Part shown: one piece after another, positions 42,500 to 52,434 of the stretch | Layout: the number at the start of each line of letters is the position of its first letter | Numbering within the stretch: position 1 is the stretch's first letter | Assembly: GCA_020796225.1 (NCBI GenBank) | Contig: CM036767.1 | Location: 13,730,927-13,794,926 of the forward strand | DNA length: 64,000 nucleotides | Direction: 5' to 3' | Source: Arion vulgaris | Taxonomy: Eukaryota > Mollusca > Gastropoda > Stylommatophora > Arionidae | Notes under the pieces: generated by a model | Database searches by the model: none | What the model was told of the DNA's origin: nothing | What the model saw: the letters and a program-made list of their open reading frames with translations, nothing else | Position numbers and translations under genes: made by a program

Positions 42500-42695
42500 T
42501 TACATATAGCAGGTATCATCCTTTCATTGTATCATGTGTCATCCTTTCATTGTATCATGTATCATCCTTTCATTGTATCATGTGTCATCCTTTCATTGAA
42601 TCATGTATCATCCTTTCATTGTATCATGTATCATCCTTTCATTGTATCATGTATCATCCTTTCATTGTATCATGTATCATCCTTTCATTGGATCA
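42500..42695. repeat. 23-bp tandem repeat, about 8 copies
   Basis: Unit ATCATCCTTTCATTGTATCA plus TGT. Confidence 0.95.
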
Positions 42696-42749
42696 CATTA
42701 TTTATATCATATTTATTGGTGTATCATATGATCACATTACCTAGAACAT

Positions 42750-43085
42750 TTATTGTTCTATGTGCCCCTGTTTATGCTATATGTGCCCTGTCTATTGCTG
42801 TATATGCCCTGTTTATGTTGTACGTGCACTATCTATTGATGTATATGCCCTATTTATGCCATGTTTATTTCTGTATGTGCCCTGTTTATTGTTGTATATG
42901 CCCTGTTTATGCTGTATGTGCCCTGTTTAGGCTGTGTGTGCACTGTTTATTGCTGTATATGTCCTGTTTATGCTGTACATAATATATATGCTGTATATGC
43001 CCTGTTTATTCTGTATATGTCCTGTTTATTGCAGTATATGCTCTGTTTATGCAGTACATAAAATCTATTGCTGTAAATGCCCTGT
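42750..43085. repeat. About 21-bp degenerate tandem repeat
   Basis: Units around GCTGTATATGCCCTGTTTAT, about 14 copies with many substitutions. Confidence 0.85.
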
Positions 43086-43089
43086 GTAT

Positions 43090-43170
43090 ACTGCGTCTGA
43101 TCGAATGGATTAGAGCGTAACCTGTGTTCAATTCACGGTACGGCCAATGATATTTTCTGTTGTGGGTATA
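43090..43170 (+). mobile_element. SINE-E head fragment
   Basis: TGCGTCTGATCGAATGGATT, GTGTTCAATTCACGGT, TTTTCTGTTGTGGGTATAAA. Confidence 0.6.
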
Positions 43171-43224
43171 AACGAAAGTGTTTTTTTAACACCAAAAAAA
43201 AAAATACTTCATAGAACATCCATT

Positions 43225-43455
43225 GTGTACGTCTGTAGCTTAAGTGGTAGTGAGTTTGCTAACAACCTAAGCGTACCGGGTTCAACCTCCGCGGTAAGTA
43301 ATTTGGAAGTAAATTTGTTCGCGTGTATTTTTACGTATAGTAAAAATAGACCCCATCGTTCAGAAACAATGGCAAACTACGGAACGTGTAAGTGGTGCCT
43401 AGAAAATCGACGACTCGTTTACTGTGGTTGATGGTGAAGTTCTGTGAAGGATGTA
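43225..43455 (+). mobile_element. SINE-D copy, diverged
   Basis: CTGTAGCTTAAGTGGTAGTG head, GGGTTCAACCTCC box B, then CAGAAACAATGGCAAACTAC and GTGCCTAGAAAATCG as in the other copies. It is followed at 43470-43660 by about four 60-base repeats around GCCCCTGATTATACTGCAC. Confidence 0.75.
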
Positions 43456-43991
43456 CCAACTCTTTTCAGAACATCTTTTGTTCTCTATGCTCCTGATTAT
43501 ACTGCACAGAAAATTCATTGTCTTATACGCCCCTGATAATACTGCACAGAACATTCATTGTTTTATGCGCCCCTGATTATATTGCACATAGCATCTATTG
43601 CTCTATACGCCCCTGTTTATATTGCACATAGCATCTATTTTTCTATACGCCCCTGTTGGATAGGAACTAATTATACTGACAGCAACCGTGTCCTACAGTT
43701 TGTCTAAATCAAAAGCCCACTTAATGTATCACTTGAATTATACTAAAAGCCCATTTTGATGTGTCATTCACTTGAATTAACCTATAAGCCCCCTTTGATG
43801 TTTCATACAGTTCAAATATAACAACAGCCCAGTTTGGTTCATCATTTAGTTAGTGTAGACTAAACTCAATTGTTCTCTTTCTTATTTCTAGCATCAGTCA
43901 GTTTTCTTTGATTTTGTGTTCTTTCTGGATAGATCTATTTGTTCCCTTCTCTGTCCATGATATAAGGATGACTCTTCTGTAACACTTATAT

Positions 43992-44179
43992 ATTTTTTTA
44001 TTTTTTTCCGATCCAGAAGCACTTGAGCTGAAAGCTCTTCGGCTCGGTGTCATGGACATTGTAACCCTTCGGCTCGGTGCCACGAACACCGTAAATCTGG
44101 GGAACCTGTAGCTTTTCGCACTTACAGAGGACTAGTCACCCGTAGTCCAACGCGCTACGAACACGCTGGGCACGAGGGC
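43992..44179 (-). mobile_element. SINE-A copy, TSD AACACTTATAT
   Basis: Reverse complement of the SINE-A body and head. TSD at 43981-43991 and 44180-44190, inside LINE-A. Confidence 0.9.
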
Positions 44180-44236
44180 AACACTTATATTCAAAACCAC
44201 ATATATGTTTTTCCACTGCTTTATTAAATGACCATG

Positions 44237-44443
44237 CCCGCGTGCCCAGCGTGTTCGTAGCGCGTTGGACTGTGGGTGACTAGCCCTCTGTGTGTACGGG
44301 TTCAATTCCGTGGGCAGGCAGAAAAAGCCACAGATTCCCCAGATTCACGGTGTTCGTGGCACCGAACCGAAGGGTTACGATGTCCATGGCACTGAGCCGA
44401 AGAGCTGAAAAGCTCAAGTGCTTCTGGATCGGAAAAAAAAAAA
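44237..44443 (+). mobile_element. SINE-A copy, TSD ATTAAATGACCA(T/A)G
   Basis: Full-length plus-strand copy with a long A tail. TSD at 44223-44236 and 44444-44457. Opposite orientation to the neighbour 60 bases away. Confidence 0.92.
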
Positions 44444-44702
44444 ATTAAATGACCAAGCTTCACACACATACGTTGACCGTGGTCTTAGTATTCTGATCTT
44501 TGTTTTCCTATCAGTTCCGTTCCATACTGTTTTTAGTTAATTTTTTTTAAAGCCATGTTTGTTCTTCTTCATCCCATCTGTTGTTAGTAGTGAACCAAGA
44601 CATTCAAAACTGTTGACATTTTATATAACAAAAATGATAACATGTGCTTATTATTTATTAGCTGTCATGTGATAACTGGTTGTATGAAGTAATCTTGATG
44701 TG

Positions 44703-44950
44703 GGTGGCGTCTGTGGCTTAGGGGTCAGTGACTCGGTCTATTAACTTCGACGTTCTGAGTTCGAATCACGCTGCTGACAGTTTGGATGCAAATTGTTTGC
44801 GTGGATTTTAACCAAAGGAGGATGGCGCCACCTGTTCAGAAAGCAATGGCAAACTACTGAACGTAATAATGCCTAGAAAATCACAAACAGCGTTAAAAGC
44901 TGTGGTTGATTAACAAAGTCTTATAAAGGATAGACAATTATTATTTTTTT
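44703..44950 (+). mobile_element. SINE-D copy, TSD AATCTTGAT(G/A)TG
   Basis: Head GTCTGTGGCTTAGGGGTCAG with GAGTTCGAATCACGC box B, body AGCAATGGCAAACTACTGAA. TSD at 44691-44702 and 44951-44962. Confidence 0.92.
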
Positions 44951-45199
44951 AATCTTGATATGTGTGTGTGATCAATTTTAGTAAGACCAAATGTTGTACT
45001 GAGAACAAATGTTATTGTTTGACCAAGGTTGAGTATGGTAAATTGAATATGTGCTGTAAATAGCGATGTTATATTTTCATGAAATTTCATAAATCTCTTT
45101 ATGTTCCTGCATTTACATGCACTTTTTATGTGATTGGTTTATTTATAAATATATTTAACTATTTTACAATTCTCACGCAGAAGTTCTTATCTTTATATG

Positions 45200-45430
45200 T
45201 AACCCATGTGGTACCAGGGCCCGCAAAGAATAGTACCACTGCGACCTACACGGTATGTCGTAAGAGGCGATTGATGTAGGGAAGCTACCCTAGTAAATAA
45301 AAGCATCGCAGAAATCGGATGTGCATATGTGCATAACTGGCACAACGGCTCAGATCATATACAAATCACACAGAGTGGTTAATAAGTTGTCGATATGGAG
45401 CGTTTGAAGAAGAAGAGAGATCTTTGTATA
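45200..45430 (+). mobile_element. SINE-X copy
   Basis: GTGGTACCAGGGCCCGCAAA, ACGGTATGTCGTAAGAGGCG, CACAGAGTGGTTAATAAG, GAAGAAGAG tail, then a (TA)n run. Confidence 0.88.
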
Positions 45431-45544
45431 TATCTTTGTATATATATATATATATATCAAAATGTGTATAAACAACCCTTACTGTATATTATTTATATGT
45501 TTGTTTTGCTCCAAACCCCATGGAAGTCCAAATTTATGCTTAAA

Positions 45545-45802
45545 GGGTTTAAAGGGTTTTAAAGTCGAAGGATTGACTTCATTGCACCGGGTTTTACCCC
45601 ATATGGCTCGGTCCTCTCCGCAGAAATGGCACGCCACCTGCCGAGAGTATTGCACAAAGCACAAACTCCGTAGCTCCAGCAACAATCCTAGGGGTCTCTG
45701 GTTAAAACTGCACTCGTGAACAGAACGGCGCGGTCCGGATTCGAACCCACGACCTTCGACTCACAAGGCAAAGGGTTTAACCACTTAGTCACAGAGACCC
45801 CC
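45545..45802 (-). mobile_element. SINE-C copy
   Basis: Reverse complement of 32868-33111, with head GTGACTAAGTGGTTAAACCC and GGGTTCGAATCCGG. TATGCTTA occurs on both sides. Confidence 0.9.
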
Positions 45803-45854
45803 AGCATATGCTTATTCTTATAAAATGTGTCCCTCTCGTGGAAACACTGTTTTT

Positions 45855-45990
45855 TTTAAAGAAGTTAATTCTGAATGTTCATGTTTGTTAGCCTACACGC
45901 TCTGATATAACCAAAACAAGGCTCGTCCTTAGGTTGAAAGGTGTGTGCCTAGACTTAGGATTGAATCTCCTATATAACAAACAAAAAGCA
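45855..45990 (+). mobile_element. SINE-F copy
   Basis: GAAGTTAATTCTGAATGTTC, TACACGCTCTGATATAACCA, TTAGGTTGAAAGG, AACAAACAAA end. Confidence 0.8.
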
Positions 45991-45994
45991 CTCA

Positions 45995-46213
45995 TTGCAT
46001 TTCATTGCACCGGGTTTCCCTATATGACTCGGTCCCTCTCCGCAGAAATAGCACGCCACCTGCTGAGAGTATTGCACAAAGCATGGACTCCATGGCTCCA
46101 GCTTCCATCTTAAGGGATCTCCTGGGGAAAAATGATCTCGTCAACTAAACGACGATTCGAACCCACGACTCTCAGAACGAAAAGTAAACTGATTAACCAC
46201 TTCGTCAAAGACG
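45995..46213 (-). mobile_element. SINE-C copy, diverged
   Basis: Reverse complement shares CTCTCAGCAGGTGGCGTGC and GTGGGTTCGAATCGTCG with the other SINE-C copies. Confidence 0.85.
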
Positions 46214-46319
46214 GACACAACCTCCCCTTCTAGAATTTTCATTTTTTTTTCTATGTAGTAATGTAGAAATGTTTCTCGAGTTTTCTTAGCACTTTCGACA
46301 GTTAAGAAACTCGGCATTG

Positions 46320-46935
46320 CTTTCATGTAATATTTTAGACAATTCGAAATGTGAGAATTCGTTTTAGGTAAAGTTTTTGACAGTTAGAAAACTGAGAATC
46401 AGTTTCATGTCATTCTTTTTTACTCTTAGGGAGGTATAGGTCAACAGCCAAAGTTGTCCAAGCCTTCCTATCCAAGGCCATCTTTTCCAGATCTCTCCAC
46501 TCCTCATTTTCTTGCATTCCGTTTCCTACTCCAGCCTCCATGCTGTTCCTCTGTCGTCTCTTACCTCTATTACAATGGGGGTTTCCTTCGGAGGGCATGT
46601 TTCGTAATCCGTTTGACAATTCGAAAACTGCGAATTCTTTTAAAACTAAAACTTTCGAGAATTCTAAAACTGAGAATTGTTTTCATGTAATTATTCTTCA
46701 CCATTTCATCCCTAAGGAAGCATAGGTCAGCAAACAAGGTTTTCCAAGCCCTCCAATCCAATGCCATCTTTTAAAGATCTCCCCACTCTCTCCACATTTT
46801 CTTGATAATATTTTGAGAAGCATGGATTTCATGTAAAACTTTCGACAATTCGAAAACTGAGAATTGATTTTATGTAACATTTTCGACATCTCAGAAACTG
46901 CGAAGTGGTTTCGTATAACATTATTCACAGTTCAA
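46320..46935 (-). mobile_element. LINE tail, internally duplicated
   Basis: Minus-strand EWRDLEKMALDRKAWTTLAV at 46420-46500, and a second copy (ALDWRAWKTLFADL) at 46715-46770. Around them AATTCGAAAACTGAGAAT and TTTCATGTAA recur about eight times. Confidence 0.65.
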
Positions 46936-47354
46936 AAACTGCACTTATTAAGTTCACATTCAGATCATGTGTACATAATCTTGTCATTCAACTTAATCAT
47001 ATCTTGATAAGTTTATCAAAATGTGCCATGGTATGTCACCTACTTCCGTGAGATTATATCTTGATTGTGATCCTTCTTCTGATAATATCGTGCTTCAGAA
47101 AACAAAGATGTTGATTGCTGTATATATTTTTGTTTTTATTTACTGTGTGTTATTTCTTTTAACACTGAATAGTAATTTATTGCGTATGTTTTTTTTTAAA
47201 TATATATTCCCGTCTTCGATTCTTGATGCGAGTTGAGTCTCATTGAGGGGAGGGTGTGTCTGAAGAAGACGGTAAAGAATAGAGTTTAAGGAAGTGTGAC
47301 AGTTGCTGTCCTATACTCTACTTGGATCAAGAAGGTTTAACATCTAGTAGTAGT

Positions 47355-47625
47355 AGTATTTTATAGAAGGAGAAGATGGAGATATGTTGGACATACCTTG
47401 AGATGAAATGATCAAAGTATACTAAAGCAGACAATAAAGTAGAAGGCAAAGTGTTCAAGAATGGGAGGACACCGTAGGGAAATACTGAGACAAATTTTCC
47501 TGAGAGAGGCATGAAATATCGGACTCAATTCCATGGAAGAGATTAAGTGGATCTCCCAGGACAAAGCGGTATGGAGAAATTACTTGCAGAACCTATGTAA
47601 TGCATAACGGTACGAGAGGAATATC
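47355..47625 (+). mobile_element. LINE-T ORF terminus, decayed
   Basis: Shares AGAAGATGGAGATATGTTGG and GCATAACGGTACGAGAGGAA with 39630-39885, with many stops. A (TA)n run follows at 47629-47662. 46936-47350 holds nothing recognised. Confidence 0.75.
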
Positions 47626-47627
47626 TC

Positions 47628-47664
<37 letters not shown>

Positions 47665-47739
47665 TATAGTAGTATTTGATATATAAGTCGCAGCTTGTTT
47701 CATGCTCGTCCCTGGTCATCCAGCTATGACAGGTTCTTG

Positions 47740-48130
47740 ACGCGTTACATTTGTCTTTCTTTTGTCCTGCTACCGATTGTAACCATTGTTGTCGTCACAC
47801 TGCTACCAAGTTGTGACCAGTGTTGTCGTCACACTGCTACCGAGTTGTAGCCTGTGTGGTTGTCCCACTCCTGCAGAATTGTGGTCAGTGTTGACGTCCC
47901 ACTCCTACCGAATTGTGGCCACTGTCGTCACATTGTCACAAGGTTGTAGCCAATTGTCGGTGTCTTCTATATTTGTCTTGCTTTTCTCTAAAGACAGAGT
48001 TTTGCATTTTTGGGTCATAATTCTAGCACACCCATTTATCCATCTCTTCCTTGGTCTTCCTCTCGACTTTACCTTGATGTTCTATTGTAGAAGACTTCTA
48101 TATACAGTATGATCAACAGATTCACCAACT
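47740..48130 (-). mobile_element. LINE-B-related tail with short tandem repeats
   Basis: 47765-47950 repeats GTTGTCGTCACACTGCTACC with drift. 48000-48100 in reverse complement encodes RGRPRKRWINGC-like text. 48131-48360 is AT-rich without features. Confidence 0.6.
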
Positions 48131-48359
48131 AACGCTGGGAAAAAACACTACGCTAAGAGATCACTTTTTTTCTTTAAAAATCAAATACTGTGAGGTATCT
48201 ACCATCTCAGCACATTACGATACTATTTGTTTTTATAATTTAAGAGTAATAATTCATGATTTACTATGTGCTATATTTATTCACATAATTATTCTCAAAT
48301 GTTGATGATGTATGCAAATTTGTAATGTTTTGTTAGTATCAATGAATGTAGGTATCTCA

Positions 48360-48490
48360 TTTTCGTCTTTCTCTTCTCCTTTTTGTCGGTATGCCTCCTT
48401 TCACGATGGTCTTCTCCTGCCCTTCTTGTTTGTTTTTATATGTCCAAAATACTTCAATTATCTCTGTCTTATTTGTAAGAACTTTCTCTT
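48360..48490 (-). mobile_element. LINE-A upstream part, inverted
   Basis: Minus-strand text from LINE-A up to GGIPTKRR. It faces the plus-strand downstream part at 48541-48680. Confidence 0.75.
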
Positions 48491-48540
48491 TCTTGCTTGG
48501 GGTTGGCATCGGTAAATAACAATTTAGCTACACATGCATA

Positions 48541-48680
48541 CCGGCAAAGAGAAGAAGAGGAAGTCCACGGAGAAGATGGATTCAGAATGTAACTGGTGGT
48601 TTGAACATGACGGTTGCAGAGGCGGGACATCTGGCATCTGAGAGAGAGAAACTCCGGAGGACTGTTGGGTAGGAGCCCTA
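48541..48680 (+). mobile_element. LINE-A downstream part, sense
   Basis: Plus-strand PAKRRRGSPRRRWIQNVTGG, LNMTVAEAGHLASERE, then LRRTVG. Starts almost exactly where the inverted part ends in the ORF. Confidence 0.8.
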
Positions 48681-49165
48681 AACAGACCTATAGACGAAGT
48701 CTTCCTGAGGAACTGAAGAGTGCTGAACTGTCCTGGGAGACCATAAAGAGAACAGGCACAGACCGAGAAGAGTGGCGAACAACTGTTGAAGCACTTTGTT
48801 CCTCGAGGAGCGGAATAAATAAGTAAGTTGGGCTGGCAAAGTTCTGCTCAGGACAAAATATTTGATAATTAACCACAAGCCAGAAATCACAACACACTGC
48901 CGATGGTCGGGCATACCCTGCAGAAAACAATAAAATATCTCTAGACATACACTGTAATGAAACCCGTAAGGGAAACTGAAAAATGTGAGGACCCAAACAG
49001 ATCTAGAGACAAAGTTTACACAAGAAACTGAAGAATGTCCATATATCCGAGAAACCCATAAATAAAACTGACAGAGATCAGGAAAATTGGATGACAACTG
49101 TATAAGCCCAATGCTTCACGAGAAGGGAACTGTATAAGCCCAATGCTTCACGAGAAGGGAACACC
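48681..49165 (+). mobile_element. LINE-G tail fragments
   Basis: RSLPEELKSAELSWETIKRT, DREEWRTTVEALCSSRSG at 48700-48815. A second, decayed repeat of the same text is at 48985-49165. The family recurs at 59.06-59.43 kb. Confidence 0.75.
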
Positions 49166-50224
49166 AAAAAAAACAAAAGTAGATAAAGGAATTATTACAT
49201 TTACTAAAAATCAGTAAATAACACTATTTTTTTGTTTAATTTTAGAAAATTTATTCAATAAAAATAAACACACAAAAATGGTAAACAGAAAATTATCTAA
49301 GTTACAAAACATTAGTTGGTAAAAAATTGTCATCCCAAGATGTAGAAACTCTGTCAGCAGATGCATACTTAAACACTGCCAACTCTAGATAAGTTTATAG
49401 TTGGTTCTACTTAAACACAGCCAACTTTAGATAAGTTTATAGTTTATAGTTTTACACACTAGGTGCAAAAATCGTCAGTAATGACCGACTCAAATAAGAA
49501 GCAACAATAGTTTAATAATTTCCATTACTTGATCAATCTTTTCTTAATTTAATCAAAGTTCTTTATTTATGTGATAATTTTAAATTTATAAATACAACCC
49601 AAGACACCCAACCCACGTCTTATCATGTATCGTATATGCTAGTCTGCATTCATTTTCATGTGCTAGTCTGTGTACTGTATTACATATCATGAGCATGCAA
49701 CTTCACAAAGTTCCTATTTTTAGTAATGTGACCGACACGCAAAAGGCGGAAATCTGTAGTAAATTAAATAATTGAACGTGGGACCATTTATCTTCAAATA
49801 TTAAATTTAATTCAAAAAATTGTAAGGGATGTGTTTGCTGATAGTTCTTGTATTTCCCGAATTATACACACAATTCCCATCTGTCCTTGCAGTGGTCCTT
49901 AGAGTTTAATACAAATCGTTTTCGACAACTTTTGAGTGTATCTTTTTACGCCTCAATTAATATGAAGGTAAATCTTTGTTGTTCCGAAGTTCTGTTGACT
50001 GTGAAATTAAGATCTGTTTACTTTTAGAAGAACTGCTTTTGTATATCTTCTCTGAGAGAATTTTTCTTGTTTATTTATCTCAGTATTGTTATCTGTGATT
50101 TTTTGTTTTATATATGTAACGTTAGAAATAAAACACTAGCATCTGTATATAACTTCAACTTGGTAGCTTTTCTTGTTTATTTTTTTACTATTTGTTTGGC
50201 AGAGAATAATCATAATTGTTATAG
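49166..50224. other. AT-rich single-copy DNA
   Basis: About 1 kb with a 28-base duplication at 49105-49160 on its border and a short repeat of GCCAACTTTAGATAAGTTTA near 49380-49440. No coding, RNA or mobile features recognised. Confidence 0.6.
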
Positions 50225-50405
50225 TACTCAAACATCTCACTGACAGCTAAACTACAGATGATGATCGACAGCATCTTTGTGTTACCACAATCAAGCATCT
50301 CACTGACAGCTAAACTACAGATGATGATCGGCAGCATCTTTGTGTTACCACAACCAAGCATCTCACTGACAGCTAAACTACAGATGAGCAACAACATTTT
50401 CATGA
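50225..50405. repeat. About 63-bp tandem repeat, 3 copies
   Basis: Units contain CATCTCACTGACAGCTAAAC and AGCATCTTTGTGTTACCACA. Confidence 0.93.
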
Positions 50406-50549
50406 CTACTTTGTGTTACCAGACACAAACATGGTCAATCACCAAAGCACACAATTAACTACATGTGAAATATGGTGCCTACAAAAAGTTACAAACAACA
50501 TCATTAAAGATAGTGTCATCAGCAAAAGAAAGAAAGTTGGCACATAACC

Positions 50550-50840
50550 TTGCTTGAATTACATTGAGAAACAAAGAGTGAAGTGGTTTGGCCACTTAAT
50601 AAGAATGTAACTAAACTCCATTGTATACCCAGTCTTCTACAACAGAACATCAGGAAAGATGGTGAGAGGAAGACCACGAAAAAGATGGTTAGATGGCATA
50701 TCAGAATCATATTTTTTTTTTAAATAAGTTTCATCCAAGCCACTAGATGTTGCACAAGACAAAAAAAGAAAAGCAAAAACACTGAGCAACAACCTGGTAA
50801 CAGAGGGAACGATAAAAGAAAGAATAAACATAATCGTTAC
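50550..50840 (+). mobile_element. LINE-B-related ORF tail
   Basis: Plus-strand IEKQRVKWFGHLIRM, YNRTSGKMVRGRPRKRWLDG, ISES, then VAQDKKRKAKTLSNNLVTEG. Confidence 0.82.
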
Positions 50841-50887
50841 AATTGACTGACATAAATATATATGTTCTAGTTTTGTTTATCTACCAC

Positions 50888-51051
50888 CAGTGGTGGCTCA
50901 TGATCATTTTTGTTGGTGGGGCCAGACAAACATTTTCGGAAAAATCATGGTTTTGTGTTATGTTATATTTTAATTATTTTTTTTAATACACATTACACAT
51001 GAATTTTGGTAGGACCCGACCCCGTAGGCCCTTAACGACGAGCCACCACTG
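50888..51051. mobile_element. hAT-type MITE copy 8, TSD TCTACCAC
   Basis: 164 bases between perfect octamers at 50880-50887 and 51052-51059. TIRs CAGTGGTGGCTCATGAT and CGAGCCACCACTG. Confidence 0.95.
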
Positions 51052-51389
51052 TCTACCACACTCTTTGTGTATCTAATTGGTCATCCATTGTTTTTTCATG
51101 GTTTCGTTCGCCTGCTATAAAGTCAGGCGTAGTCATGTCGCCTAATATGGTTCATCTGGATGATTTTTGTGTGATGTGTTGCTTCACTGATCACCAGTGT
51201 TCTTCGCCATTCATAAAAATTCATAACTCGCCACCCGAGGAAGTAGAAGGACCCAGCAAGGAGGGGCTCATGAAGCGACCCGATGAAATCCGAAAGGAAG
51301 TCAGACTATCAATGACGAAAAACAAATAAAGGAAGAATTCTATAACAAATTGCTGGATGTATTGGACAAATTTAAAACCTTAAGGACTT

Positions 51390-51500
51390 TACTACAAGAA
51401 AGTGGGGAGCGTGTGGAGAGCTCTGGAAAAGATGGTCTATGATAGGTGGGCTTGGAAGGCCTTCGTTGTGGGCTTATTCCCCCCTCCCCAAGGTCGAAGA
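51390..51500 (+). mobile_element. LINE tail scrap
   Basis: AGAGCTCTGGAAAAGATGGT and GGGCTTGGAAGGCCTTCGT match the WRDLEKMA.DR.AWK tail at 46.4 kb. The 51135-51329 frame before it (MSPNMVHLDDFCVMCCFTDH) is unassigned and may be chance. Confidence 0.55.
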
Positions 51501-51687
51501 AGAATGTATGTTCTTCTAATCTCTCTGGAACAAGTCATCCAGGACACCAAAGAACTAAAGATTAGAAGAATATGGACAATAGAGGACTAGGATTTTTCAA
51601 ACAACATCAACATAATGTAACATAGCGTTATCAATATAATATAATCAAGTATATGACAAAACCAAGGAATAAAATGTTAGTAAATGA

Positions 51688-52110
51688 GTTATAGATATTC
51701 TTTAAGTGAAACTAACTATGTACATTCTTTAAGTGACACTAACTATGTACATTCTTTAAGTGAAACTAACTATGTACATTCTTTAAGTGACACTAACTAT
51801 GTACATGCTTTAAGTGACACTAACTATGTACATTCTTTAAGTGACACTAACTATGTACATTCTTTAAGTGACACTAACTATGTACATTCTTTAAGTGACA
51901 CTAACTATGTACATTCTTTAAGTGACACTAACTATGTACATTCTTTAAGTGACACTAACTATGTACATTCTTTAAGTGACACTAACTATGTACATGCTTT
52001 AAGTGAAACTAACTATGTACATGCTTTAAGTGACACTAACTATGTACATTCTTTAAGTGAAACTAACTATGTACATTCTTTAAGTGAAACTAACTATGTA
52101 CATGGTTTTA
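51688..52110 (+). repeat. 27-bp minisatellite, about 16 copies, open in frame
   Basis: Unit CTTTAAGTGACACTAACTAT plus GTACATT. Because 27 is a multiple of three, a 148-codon frame (NYVHSLSDT repeats) is open. Variants are only GAC/GAA and TCT/GCT. No evidence that it is translated. Confidence 0.95.
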
Positions 52111-52139
52111 ATGTGATTGAGTCTCTCTAACCCATTAGT

Positions 52140-52434
52140 CCACAGAAAATAATGAAGTTAAACGTATCTATTTCATTAGTCCACAGACAGATTATAAGGT
52201 AGGTTGGGGCTTTCTATTCCGTTTGTCCAGACTATATAAGTTTTTGAGTTTGTCTATTCCGATAACACACAGACTATACTGAAGCTATTAGACAAACTAA
52301 TAAAGCTAATAGAAAGACTATACTAAAACTAATGCACAGACTATACACAAGGTATTCCACAAACTATACTAAGGCTATTCCACAGAGTAAAATAAAGCTC
52401 GCTATTACGATAATCCACACAGAGACTTTGAGAG
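52140..52434. repeat. Short degenerate repeats downstream of the minus-strand gene
   Basis: Loose units of CCACAGACTATACTAAAGCT. This would be the 3' flank of the unrecognised gene. No TTTATT (minus-strand AATAAA) was seen. Confidence 0.6.

Larger units (their letters stand above)
43876..44500 (-). mobile_element. LINE-A fragment carrying two SINE-A insertions
   Basis: Minus-strand [20 protein letters not shown] at 43899-43965 and its upstream continuation in pieces around 44190-44236 and 44444-44500. Confidence 0.8.

Noticed and set aside
42479..43061. 167-codon Cys/Leu/Tyr-rich frame as a membrane protein
   Set aside because: Made of the 23-bp and 21-bp tandem repeats, with frame continuity by chance.
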